A stretch of 64,000 nt of DNA from Ahrensia sp. (GTDB lineage: Bacteria > Pseudomonadota > Alphaproteobacteria > Rhizobiales > Rhizobiaceae). Position 1 is the stretch's first letter, and each line of letters opens with the position of its first letter. Below are positions 56,300-64,000 of this stretch, piece after piece. A program made the position numbers and the translations under genes. Below the pieces are notes generated by a model. The model was not told the origin of the DNA, made no database searches, and saw only the letters and a program-made list of their open reading frames with translations. The stretch covers positions 62,001 to 126,000 of the forward strand of contig PAKZ01000035.1 in assembly GCA_002706335.1 (NCBI GenBank), read 5' to 3'.

Positions 56300-56812
56300 A
56301 TGGGAAAATTCGTGCTGTCCTTCGCAGTCGTCGTCGCGGCGATCGTCGCTGCCGCCGGCCTCTTCCTCGTGATCGCGGGGCCGGCCCGAACCTGGCAGAT
56401 GATTGCGGGGAATCCCGACCTTGGCTGGTTCGACCGCTCCGCCCCCGCCCGCAGCGAACGGCCCAATGACGCCCTCATGTGCACGCCGGGCCTTTGCGAC
56501 GGCGTAAAGGTCGATCGCGAGCTGCCGGACTATTCGGATACGCCGGAGAACCTGATCGGCAGGATCGACGAAGCTATGCGCGCCGTCGCTCCATATATCC
56601 GTCGGGTTGACGACGGCGGCGATCCGGCTCGGGCGCGATACATCACCCGCACGCCCTTGATGCGGTTTCCGGACACCAATTCCTTCGAGGCCGTGGCGCT
56701 GGAAAACGGCCAAACCGGCCTCGTCGCCTATGCCCGGGCCCAACTCGGCTATTCCGACGGCGGCAACAATCGCAAGCGGCTCGACGCCGTGATCGACCGC
56801 CTCGACCGGTGA
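56300..56812 (+). CDS. DUF1499 family protein
   Basis: 170 residues. An N-terminal membrane helix (FVLSFAVVVAAIVAAAGLFLV) is followed by the DUF1499 domain with RYITRTPLMRFPDTNSFEAV and ENGQTGLVAYARAQLGYSDGGNN. It is a membrane-anchored periplasmic protein of unknown role. The ATG lies one base after the sugar dehydrogenase stop, so the two are co-transcribed. Confidence 0.85.
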   Translation: MGKFVLSFAVVVAAIVAAAGLFLVIAGPARTWQMIAGNPDLGWFDRSAPARSERPNDALMCTPGLCDGVKVDRELPDYSDTPENLIGRIDEAMRAVAPYIRRVDDGGDPARARYITRTPLMRFPDTNSFEAVALENGQTGLVAYARAQLGYSDGGNNRKRLDAVIDRLDR

Positions 56813-56825
56813 CGCGAAAAGCCTG

Positions 56826-57884
56826 TCAGCCCGCAGGAGGCCAGATCGACGGCCAGGTCTCCGGACCGCCGTCGGGTTCGCCGTCGCAAGTGGTCTTGGC
56901 GCGCGCCTCGGTCAGAACGAAGACATGGCCCGTCTCCGTTTCCTTCCAGGCCCAGCGGTTGAATTCGCCGCAATCGCCAAGTCCCCGCCCCTTGAAGAAT
57001 CCGGTCAGTTGCTGGCGTTCCTGATCCCAGGAAATATTCCAGGCGAGATCCTCCGTCGAAGGCCCTTCCTCGGTCATCACCGGAAGTGATACGCGCCGGA
57101 AATTCGAGCCGGCTCGCTCCCAGAAGGCATAGGGTTGATTATAGGCGCCACCCTCGCCGCAGGGCAGGCCGATCAGCGAAAAACGGTCATTCGAACTGGC
57201 CTCGAAGCCGCCGATCGTCGCGAACCGGTCCTGCGAAAGGCCGCGGCAAGCCGCGCCGTCGCGGTCGGCGAACTCGGCCCGTATCTGGAACGGAATATCG
57301 GCAAATCCCGCAATATCGCGCAATGCCGCCTGTTCGGGCGCGCCCGTCGCCCCTTCGGCCTGCAGCGCATCGTCGCGTCCGACGCGTCCCTGCACCTCGT
57401 CCAGGAAGATCAGCCCGGCGACGAATCCGCTGAGCGAAAAAGTGGAAACCGTGTCGATCCCGCGCGACCGGAAGGTGGCCCGCAATTCGCTCCCCTCTTT
57501 CGCAGCCGCCATCAGAGCCGCGATCTCTGCCTCTCCGTCATAGATATATTCATAGACGGCTGCCCGGTAGGACAGTTCGGAAACCGGGATCGTGAGGACC
57601 GGGCGCCCGTCGATCGAAATACCGACAACCGACCCGGCGGCCAGGGTTTCCCGCACGCCGAGCACGAGACGCACCGGCGCTTCCGGCCGCGCCGTGCGCC
57701 GGAAAATCACGGTGTAGAGTTCCGATTGCGCATTGTAGGCCGAGACATCGCATGTCAGCCCGTCGGTGCAGCTTACCGAAATATCCCGAATTCTCTTGAA
57801 CTGGCTGGCGGACGCCCCGCCCGCCAGCGGGGCCAACCCCGCCGTGACGCCCGCGACCATCAACCACCATGCGAAACGGGGCAT
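56826..57884 (-). CDS. DUF1176 family periplasmic protein
   Basis: 352 residues. The signal peptide is MPRFAWWLMVAGVTAGLAPL and AGGASA. The C-terminal domain has NISWDQERQQLTGFFKGRGL, DCGEFNRWAWKE, AKTTCDG and WPSIWPPAG, the DUF1176 pattern. The ATG with GGGGAGGAGCA before it is a clear start; the longer frame is not used. Role unknown. It converges on the DUF1499 gene 13 bases away. Confidence 0.82.
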   Translation of the reverse strand: MPRFAWWLMVAGVTAGLAPLAGGASASQFKRIRDISVSCTDGLTCDVSAYNAQSELYTVIFRRTARPEAPVRLVLGVRETLAAGSVVGISIDGRPVLTIPVSELSYRAAVYEYIYDGEAEIAALMAAAKEGSELRATFRSRGIDTVSTFSLSGFVAGLIFLDEVQGRVGRDDALQAEGATGAPEQAALRDIAGFADIPFQIRAEFADRDGAACRGLSQDRFATIGGFEASSNDRFSLIGLPCGEGGAYNQPYAFWERAGSNFRRVSLPVMTEEGPSTEDLAWNISWDQERQQLTGFFKGRGLGDCGEFNRWAWKETETGHVFVLTEARAKTTCDGEPDGGPETWPSIWPPAG

Positions 57885-58003
57885 TGCTCCTCCCCGGCGA
57901 AACCGTTGCATCCGCGCCCTTTTTTCTCTCGTGCCTTTTGCAGGGAACCTATAGCAGGGACCGGCGCTGACAAAGGTCAAACTGCCGCAGCCGTCCCGAT
58001 GGC

Positions 58004-59642
58004 CTATGCCGAACCCGCCAGCGGGACGGGTTCGCCTTCCGCCTCGTCTGTTTTCTCGACTGTAGCGACATGATCGCGCAGCAAGACCGCCAGATGGCGC
58101 GCATATTCCTGTTTCGCCCCTGTCGCATCGAGCGGTCGGCACAGGAAAAAGCCTTGCACGGAATCGACGCCGAGTTCGGTCAGCGCACCAAGCTGGTCAT
58201 TATGCTCGACGCCTTCCGCCACAACCCTCATGCCGTATTCATGGGCCACATTGACCAGCATGCGGATCAGCGTCGCCGTGCGCGGATCGCGTTCGATCCC
58301 GTCGACGAAAAACTTGTCGATCTTCAGAATAGCCGCTCCCAGCGTCCGGATGGTCGCCAGCCCGTTGTGACCCGTTCCGGCATCGTCGATCGCGATCGCG
58401 ACCCCTGCCGCCCTGAGTTTGTCGATACAGCGGCGCGCCGTCTCCGGATCGGAGATTTCCTCGCGTTCGGTGATTTCCAGAATGACCCTGTGCGGGTCCA
58501 ACCCGACTTTTTGCAGGGTCCGCAGGAAGCGGCGGCAAAATTCCGCATTGGTGAATTGCGCCGGAGAGGCGTTGAAGGCGAATCTCAGCTTCGGCGCCAC
58601 TTCGAGGATATCCTGCATTTCCTGCGCCGTCTTCTGAACCATCGTGTCCAGCAGATCTTCCGCCCACCCGTTGGCCTCGATCAGCGGCACGAAGGCGGTC
58701 GGCGAGACCCAGCTACCGTCCGGTCTCGGCCACCGCGCCAGCACTTCGAACCCATTCATCTCCCCTGACCGGAGATCGTAGACCGGCTGGAAATGCGGAA
58801 CGATCTCGCCATGCGTCAGCGCATTGCGAAGGCGTCTCGAGGCGTTATCGGGCGGCACCAACCCGCGCGCGACGAAGAAGGCGAGCAGCAGCGACGCCGT
58901 GACGGTCACGAGTTTCGTGGCCCCGCTGGTATCCATGTTCAGCTTGTTCAGCAACACGTTGGGAATATGGACCCGCACCACCAGCGGGTAACGCTCCGAG
59001 CGGAACTGGAACTTCTCCGTATCGCCGCCGATCTGCCATTGCGGCCCTTCGAACGCCCCGACGGTGCGGCCATTGGTCAGCGAAAGCCGGACGGCTCCGG
59101 TTTCGCGCAGAGCCTGGGGCAACGCGTCGAAAACCATCGCATCGGTGTTCACCAGCGCCATCGCCAGCGTCCCGTCGTCGAAGGTCCAGGTCACCGCCAT
59201 GGCCGCCTTGTCGCCCATGTGAAGCGGATTGAGCACGATCCCGGAATTTCGCGCCGCCACACCGTCTACCGGATCGCGGTAGTTTTGCGCCAGCGTGTCG
59301 CGGTCCTGGGCGGCGGAACAAATCCGACCATCCTTCGCGATCAGGATGTCCTTGATCGGGCCGGAGCTGTAAACCGCGTGATTGAGCATTTCGATGCTCT
59401 CGCGGCTGCAGTCGGTGAAGCCTTCCTCATAAATCTCGCCCAGGCGTTTTGCTGCATATTCCGTGGCGATTTCAGCGCGCGAGAGTGATGCGCGCCAGAT
59501 CCGTCGCGCTCTCCCGGTTGAAGGCGAGCGCGATCTCGCGATGCGCATAATTTGCGGCAAGTAGAAGAAGCACGGCCGAAATCACGGTCAAAAGACCGAT
59601 CCGCATGCGTCGCGAAATCCGCATAGCCAGTTGCATCGCCAT
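58004..59642 (-). pseudogene. CSS-motif EAL phosphodiesterase gene, frameshifted near its 5' end
   Basis: The N-terminal part, from an ATG at 59642, encodes a membrane helix (IGLLTVISAVLLLLAANYA) and ALAFNRESATDLARITLAR before a stop at 59472. The next frame resumes at AEIATEYAAKRLGEIY and continues to 58004 with the CSS motif (DCSRESIEML, RICSAA), a second helix and an EAL domain: FEVLARW (EVL instead of EAL), NASPAQF, ITEREEI, IDDAGTGHN, LKIDKFFV and AEGVEHND. The two reading frames meet at the GCGCGCG tract 59475-59481; two extra bases (or one fewer) would fuse them. It would be a redox-controlled c-di-GMP phosphodiesterase if intact. Sequencing error, decay and slippage are all possible. 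Confidence 0.7.
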
Positions 59643-59739
59643 TTGCGAGAAGCTAGCAGGACGAGGTTTATTGTTCCTTGCTTCCGACCCGCCCCTTTTG
59701 AGGGGAGGCCACCGCCAACGAGCTCCTCTCCGCCCCGCC

Positions 59740-60630
59740 ATGAACCGTGCCTCCGCAAATCTGCTGCTGCTGATCACCGGAGCCATCTGGGGAGGCGGTT
59801 TCATCGCCCAGGCGACGGCGATGGACAGTATCGGCCCCGTGCTTTTTACCGGCATCCGGTTCCTCGCCGCCGCCCTTGCCGTCCTGCCCTTTGCCATTAT
59901 CGAGGCGCGCCGCGCCGGTGCGCCACTCCTGCCCGATGGGGGCCAATGGGCGCGTTTCGCGCTGCTCGGATCGCTGCTGTTTTCGTCGCTCGCCGCCCAG
60001 CAGATCGGCCTTTTGACGACCAGCGTGACCAACTCCGGCTTCCTGACCGGCCTCTATGTCGTTCTGACGCCGGTAATCGGCGTCGCCCTGTGGCGCTTCT
60101 GGCCGCATCCGGTCGTCTGGCCTGCCGCGTTGATGGCGCTCGCCGGCATCGCGCTTCTGTCCGACGGCGCGTTCACCGGCCTGTCGCGGGGCGACTGGTG
60201 GACGATCCTTTGCGCCGCACTATGGGCCTGCCACGTCCAGTTCCTCGGTCGCTTCGTCGGAAACGCTCGCCCGCTGCAACTCGCCTGTTCGCAATTCTTC
60301 ATCTGCGGAATTCTCGGCATCGCCATCGCGTCCGCAGTCGAAACCGTCGCCTGGAGCATGATCACCGCATCCGCCACCGAAATCCTCTTTGCCGGCGTCA
60401 TCTCCGGCGGGCTCGCCTTCACCATCCAGGCGATCGCCCAGCGCCACACCACCGCGCCGCAGGCGGCGATCTTCATGTCGTCGGAAGCCCTTTTTGCCGC
60501 GTTGTTCGGCGCGCTCTTTCTCGGCGAACGCATGGGCGCGACCGGACTGGCCGGCTGCGCCCTGATCTTCGTCGCAATGCTGTCGGTCGAGCTCATACCG
60601 ATGATGCGCCGGCAAAGACCGGCGGCATAG
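59740..60630 (+). CDS. EamA/DMT-family transporter
   Basis: 296 residues with ten hydrophobic segments in two EamA repeats, beginning LLLLITGAIWGGGFIAQATA with the usual small-residue-rich first helix and ending near ALFLGERMGATGLAGCALIF. It is an inner-membrane exporter of amino acids or metabolites; the substrate is not evident. The ATG is chosen over an upstream in-frame ATG that would lie in the divergent gene. Confidence 0.9.
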   Translation: MNRASANLLLLITGAIWGGGFIAQATAMDSIGPVLFTGIRFLAAALAVLPFAIIEARRAGAPLLPDGGQWARFALLGSLLFSSLAAQQIGLLTTSVTNSGFLTGLYVVLTPVIGVALWRFWPHPVVWPAALMALAGIALLSDGAFTGLSRGDWWTILCAALWACHVQFLGRFVGNARPLQLACSQFFICGILGIAIASAVETVAWSMITASATEILFAGVISGGLAFTIQAIAQRHTTAPQAAIFMSSEALFAALFGALFLGERMGATGLAGCALIFVAMLSVELIPMMRRQRPAA

Positions 60631-60974
60631 TCCGTCGCCGCCCGTGAGCGCGATCAAATCGCAAGCCTGTTTTCCCGGCCCCGTGATCGCTCGCAAGCTT
60701 CCCTTGCACCCTTCCATCTCTGCGCCGCCACAATTGCCCGCCCGCAACTGCCTGATCTGGCTGAAAAGTCCGCGGCCGCGTTAGGAACTGTGGCCGAATT
60801 TCGGCATTATCTCTTTGTTTTTCTTTTCATTTCCGACACGCATCGTGATTTGAACTGCCGCGCGCGAAAGGCCTAGTTCGCCCCGTCGTCGTCGGCACGT
60901 TCCGAAAGCCCCTCTCCCAACCAGCCCGGACGAACCGGCGGCGGCGACCCCTTGCGAAACGGAGGTATCCGACC
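60631..60974. other. Intergenic region, 344 bp
   Basis: No gene, repeat or RNA is recognisable. It presumably holds the promoter of the first DUF1344 gene. A T-rich stretch (60810-60830) lies about 150 bp before that start. ACGGAGG is the ribosome site. Confidence 0.4.
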
Positions 60975-61229
60975 ATGCAAAATCTCTTCTCCGCAGTGCT
61001 CGCCGGCGCCATGCTGTTCGCGTCGGTCAATCTGTCGGCGGCGCGCGAAAACGGAGGCGTCATCGCCCATGTCGACATGGAATCCCGCATCCTCGTCATG
61101 CGCGACGGCACACGCTGGCTCACCGCCGACGATGTCGATCTGAGCGGACTGGCCGCGGGCGACATGGTGCAGTTGACCGTTTGGGAAGACACGGAAGTAA
61201 TCACATCGATCGAGAAGATCAGGATGTAG
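60975..61229 (+). CDS. Small secreted DUF1344 protein
   Basis: 84 residues. The signal peptide is MQNLFSAVLAGAMLFASVNLSAA. The mature domain has GGVIAHVDMESRILVMRDGT and SGLAAGDMVQLTV, the short beta-rich DUF1344 pattern found in Hyphomicrobiales. The role is unknown, probably periplasmic. GGAGG precedes the ATG. A second DUF1344 gene follows 320 bp downstream. Confidence 0.75.
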   Translation: MQNLFSAVLAGAMLFASVNLSAARENGGVIAHVDMESRILVMRDGTRWLTADDVDLSGLAAGDMVQLTVWEDTEVITSIEKIRM

Positions 61230-61548
61230 CGACGTTTCGGGCCAGGCGCACCGGGTTCCCGTAACCTCGCGCCGGCCTGACCACAGGCGCCCGGCAGGTC
61301 GGACGCTGACTTCAGCACCGGCCGCCAGCGGGATGGCGGCGCATGTCGCCGTCATCCCTTCTCTGACAGGGAATCATGCCGGATCGTGGCGGAATCGCGG
61401 CTTATCGATGTCTTTTTCAAGTCATTGTAATAAAACGCAAAATCCGATTGCGGCGCACCGAGCTCCGCGCTAGGAATCCGCTGCCCGGCAGCGCCCCCCG
61501 GAAACGGCGAGCCTCCTGAGCCCGGGTTTTTGCTCATGGAACAACAAG
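61230..61548. other. Intergenic region, 319 bp
   Basis: Between the two DUF1344 genes. It contains one small inverted repeat (GCCGCCA/TGGCGGC, 61321-61340) without a T run, and an AT-rich spot near 61420-61440 that may belong to the second promoter. There is no coding signal. Confidence 0.4.
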
Positions 61549-61791
61549 ATGAGAAAAGCTCTCATTGCCCTGGCCGCGACACTGGTCGCGACCGCATCCC
61601 TGCAGGCCGCTGAAATGAAGATGGTCGTCGAATCCGTCGATTATGAAGGCAACACCATCGTATTCACCAACGGCGAGACGATGACGATTGCCGAAGGAGT
61701 CGATTTCACCTCGATCGATACCGGTGACAACGTCACCATCATCACCGACGACCGCACGGGCGAGATCACCCAGATCGAGATTCCCGAATAA
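61549..61791 (+). CDS. Second small secreted DUF1344 protein
   Basis: 80 residues. The signal peptide is MRKALIALAATLVATASLQA. The mature part has VESVDYEGNTIVFTNGETMT and DTGDNVTIITDDRTGEITQI, paralogous to the first but clearly diverged, with fewer basic residues. A terminator follows directly. Confidence 0.75.
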   Translation: MRKALIALAATLVATASLQAAEMKMVVESVDYEGNTIVFTNGETMTIAEGVDFTSIDTGDNVTIITDDRTGEITQIEIPE

Positions 61792-61817
61792 GAGGCCGGC
61801 ACGACCGCGATGTTACC

Positions 61818-61842
61818 GGCCGGGCATCTGTCCGGCCTTTTT
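61818..61842 (+). terminator. Rho-independent terminator after DUF1344 gene
   Basis: GGCCGGG and TCCGGCC pair (one G-U) around six bases and are followed by TTTTT. It separates the DUF1344 gene from the convergent cupin gene. Confidence 0.8.
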
Positions 61843-61843
61843 G

Positions 61844-62197
61844 TCAGATTCGCTCCTTGACCACAGCGGTTTCCGGATCGCCCGTGTTCGGCGTCCCTTC
61901 CGGCTCTATCAGCAGCGCCTCGACCTCCTCCTCGGCGACCGGCCTGTGCTCGACGCCTTTCGGCACGACATAGATCTCGCCCGGTCCGAGCTCGACATCG
62001 CCATCGCGCATCTCGATCCTGAGCCGGCCTTTCAGCACCTGGAAGAAATCGTCGGTATCCGGATGCGAATGCCAGACGAACTCGCCCTTCAGCTTTACCA
62101 CCAACAGATCGTGCCCGTTGAACGAGCCGACGATCTTCGGCGACCAGTGCTCCGAGAACGCGCCGAGCTTATCGGCGAGATTGATCGGCTGTTTCAT
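61844..62197 (-). CDS. Cupin-domain protein
   Basis: 117 residues. The metal-binding cupin motifs are VWHSHPDTDDFFQVLKGRL (HxHxxxD/E, G) and VPKGVEHRPVAEEE. It is a single-domain cupin, an isomerase- or storage-like enzyme of unknown substrate. GGAGG precedes the ATG; the longer frame is a shadow of the next gene. It follows the dehydratase gene by 10 bases and is probably co-transcribed. Confidence 0.85.
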   Translation of the reverse strand: MKQPINLADKLGAFSEHWSPKIVGSFNGHDLLVVKLKGEFVWHSHPDTDDFFQVLKGRLRIEMRDGDVELGPGEIYVVPKGVEHRPVAEEEVEALLIEPEGTPNTGDPETAVVKERI

Positions 62198-62207
62198 GCC
62201 CGCCTCC

Positions 62208-63419
62208 CTATGGCTGCACCGGCGTCGCCGCCATGCCCAGATGCAGCTTGTCGCCGTCATAGGGGTGCGCCCTGAGCACCGCCTCGTCCGGCTCCACGCC
62301 GAGGCCGGGCTCATCCGGAATGATCGTGTAACCGTCCTCCAGCTTCAGCGGCTTCTTGAGCAGCTCCGCGTGGAACCCGCCCCAGTCCTTGATCGCTTCG
62401 AGGATGAGGAAATTCGGCGTCGAGGCGGCGACCTGGATGTTCGCGGCCGCGACCACCGGTCCGCAATAGCAATGCGGCGCGACCAGCGCGTGGTGCACCT
62501 CCGCCAGCGCCGCGATCTTCTTCGTCTCCCAGATACCGCCTGACCGGCCGCAATTGGGCTGGACGATCTGCGCCGCGTCGAGCGCCAGCAACCGTGCGAA
62601 TTCGTACTTCGTCGTCAGCCGCTCGCCGGTCGCAACCGGGATCGAGGTCTTCGCCGCGAATTCCGCCATCGCCTCCGGCATGTCCGGCGGCACCGGCTCC
62701 TCGAACCAAAGCGGATCGTAAGGTTCGATCGCCCTCGCCATCCGCGCCGCACCGGACGGCGTGAACTGGCCATGTGTGCCGAACAATATGTCCGCCCGCG
62801 TTCCAACCGCCGCGCGCACGGCCTTCACCATCGCAGCCGACAGCTCGATGTCGGTCAGAAGCGGCTGGTGCGGGTCGTATTGCGTATAGGGCCCGGCCGG
62901 ATCGAACTTCACCGCCGTGAATCCCTGCTCCACCCAGCGCACCGCGTTTTCGGCGGCGAGATCGGGATCGTTGTAAACTGTCTTCCCGCTGGTCTCATCC
63001 GGATAGATCGGCCCGTCGGCCGGATAGAGATAGGTGTAGGAGCGCAGCGCCTCGTGCACCCGCCCGCCGATCAGCGCGTGCACAGGCTTGCCGGCCTCCT
63101 TGCCGACAATGTCCCAGCAGGCCATCTCCAGCGCGGAGTAGCAGCCCATCATCGAGAGGTCCGGCCGCTGCGTGAAGCCCGACGAATAGCAGCGTCGAAA
63201 GAACGCCTCGACATTGTGCGGGTTGTGGCCGGCGAGATGCCGCGACGCGACATCTTCGATCATCGCCGCCATCGCCTTCGGCCCGAACGACGCCCCATAG
63301 GCCTCGCCCCAACCGGTCACCCCGCCATCCGTCGTCAGCTTGACGAAGATGAAATACCGCCCGCCGGGCGCGTTGTCCGGCACGCCCACGACGAAGGTTT
63401 CGATGTCTGTGATATGCAT
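62208..63419 (-). CDS. Enolase-superfamily dehydratase (mandelate racemase/MLE family)
   Basis: 403 residues. The N-terminal capping domain starts MHITDIETFVVGVPDNAPGG. The barrel has GFTAVKFDPAG (Lys region), ILFGTHGQF, WFEEPVPPD (metal Glu), VATGERLTTKYEF (metal Glu) and VAPHCYCGP (His). This fits sugar-acid dehydratases such as galactonate dehydratase. GGACCCC is the weak ribosome site before the chosen ATG. It lies between a cupin and an alcohol dehydrogenase, a combination suited to sugar-acid breakdown. Confidence 0.87.
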   Translation of the reverse strand: MHITDIETFVVGVPDNAPGGRYFIFVKLTTDGGVTGWGEAYGASFGPKAMAAMIEDVASRHLAGHNPHNVEAFFRRCYSSGFTQRPDLSMMGCYSALEMACWDIVGKEAGKPVHALIGGRVHEALRSYTYLYPADGPIYPDETSGKTVYNDPDLAAENAVRWVEQGFTAVKFDPAGPYTQYDPHQPLLTDIELSAAMVKAVRAAVGTRADILFGTHGQFTPSGAARMARAIEPYDPLWFEEPVPPDMPEAMAEFAAKTSIPVATGERLTTKYEFARLLALDAAQIVQPNCGRSGGIWETKKIAALAEVHHALVAPHCYCGPVVAAANIQVAASTPNFLILEAIKDWGGFHAELLKKPLKLEDGYTIIPDEPGLGVEPDEAVLRAHPYDGDKLHLGMAATPVQP

Positions 63420-63530
63420 GGGGTCCTCCGGGGCAGCGACTCGCGAGTATGAAACGTTTTCCGCCTGGCGAAGCAACCCGACAATTTGCCGGTGCCTTCC
63501 CTACCCGCTACACAGCATTCGCTATTCGCT

Positions 63531-64000
63531 TCAAAAAACCACCACATTGCGCAGCGCCTCGCCGCGCTTCGTGCTCGCGATGGCCTCGTTGATCCGGTCC
63601 AGCGGGAACCGCCCCGTCACCAGCTCGTCCAGCTTCAGCCGGCCCTCCTGATAGAGCGTTACCAGATAGGGGATGTCGCGCGACACCTGCGCCGAGCCCA
63701 TTTTTGAGCCGTAGATACGCTGGCTCCAGCCGGCAAGCAGGCCCGGATCGTATTCGCCCATGACGCCCGACGGCGGCATTCCGACGATGACGATCGCGCC
63801 GTTCTTGGTGATATATTGCGAAGCGCCGTCGATGGCCGGCTTCGCCCCCACCGTGACGAAAACGAAGTCGACGCCGCGCCCGCCGGTCAGCGCCATCACC
63901 CGGTCGCGGTGGTCCGGGTCTGTCGGATTGATCCCGTGCGTCGCACCGAAGCGCTTCGCGGCCTCCAGCTTGTCAGCGGAAAGATCGATGGCGATGATCG
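63531..64000 (-). CDS. Zinc-type alcohol dehydrogenase (medium-chain), partial
   Basis: Only the C-terminal part is in the window; it continues past the right edge. Visible are a Rossmann-domain second half (IIAIDLSADKLEAAKRFGA, then DFVFVTVGAKPAIDGASQ), GAIVIVGMPPSGV and a C-terminal substrate-domain tail with YGSKMGSAQVSRDIPYLVTL and RINEAIAS, as in class III and benzyl-alcohol dehydrogenases. The zinc-binding N-terminus is not seen. It lies upstream of the dehydratase on the same strand, about 110 bp away. Confidence 0.87.
   Translation of the reverse strand, partial: IIAIDLSADKLEAAKRFGATHGINPTDPDHRDRVMALTGGRGVDFVFVTVGAKPAIDGASQYITKNGAIVIVGMPPSGVMGEYDPGLLAGWSQRIYGSKMGSAQVSRDIPYLVTLYQEGRLKLDELVTGRFPLDRINEAIASTKRGEALRNVVVF

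Overview
The window looks like a chromosomal segment of an alphaproteobacterium, most likely of the order Hyphomicrobiales (Rhizobiales). That is inferred from high GC with dense same-strand operons, many periplasmic-binding-protein ABC importers, a pair of small DUF1344 proteins, a DUF1176 protein, and EAL/GGDEF proteins of familiar rhizobial types. It is not a database result.

Layout. 1-398 is a decayed IS3-family transposase. 386-4359 (minus) is a complete polyamine-type ABC importer, with the binding protein first and a hairpin between it and the ATPase. About 4400-16680 is an accessory island. It holds a tyrosine-recombinase fragment, a small membrane-protein gene with a one-base frameshift, a non-coding tract with an 18-bp perfect inverted repeat built from TGTAAAC units, a possible replication-initiation-type gene, three small unknown genes (one behind a promoter that overlaps a palindrome) and an HNH-nuclease remnant. 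It also holds a tight three-gene plus-strand operon (9737-15691): a MmeI-like adenine DNA methyltransferase, a DEAD/DEAH-type helicase and a GIY-YIG nuclease. The island ends in a gene-poor tract containing two outward-facing halves of one tRNA-Arg-like gene and an isolated tRNA- or tmRNA-like 3' end.

16681-27187 is a LysR regulator divergent from a complete oligopeptide-type ABC importer, which runs with overlapping genes into a CocE/NonD hydrolase and a CapA-like protein; a CoA-transferase faces it. 27336-30038 is a CHASE-PAS-GGDEF-EAL protein. 30212-36592 is a nucleoside-type (BMP-family) ABC importer coupled to a cytosine-deaminase-like amidohydrolase. 36665-38155 holds YegP-like and zinc-metallopeptidase genes. 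38406-45297 is a glucosylglycerate-type locus: HAD phosphatase, GT81-like synthase, GH13 hydrolase, GH13_18 phosphorylase and a PPi-type phosphofructokinase. 45367-47178 includes a TetR gene and an oxidoreductase gene diverging across three near-identical palindromes. 47175-51384 is a CHASE2 adenylate cyclase, FecR-domain protein and TPR/beta-barrel protein set.

51543-64000 is mostly housekeeping or singleton genes: aspartate aminotransferase, an EAL protein, GST, a soluble PQQ-type sugar dehydrogenase, DUF1499 and DUF1176 proteins, a CSS-motif EAL gene with an apparent frameshift in a GC tract, an EamA transporter, two DUF1344 proteins, a cupin, an enolase-superfamily dehydratase and the C-terminal part of a zinc alcohol dehydrogenase cut by the window edge.

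The most promising system for experimental follow-up is the methyltransferase-helicase-GIY-YIG operon. All three proteins keep their catalytic motifs, the stop and start codons nearly touch, and it sits in an island of mobile-element debris. I could not match it to a named defence system from sequence alone.
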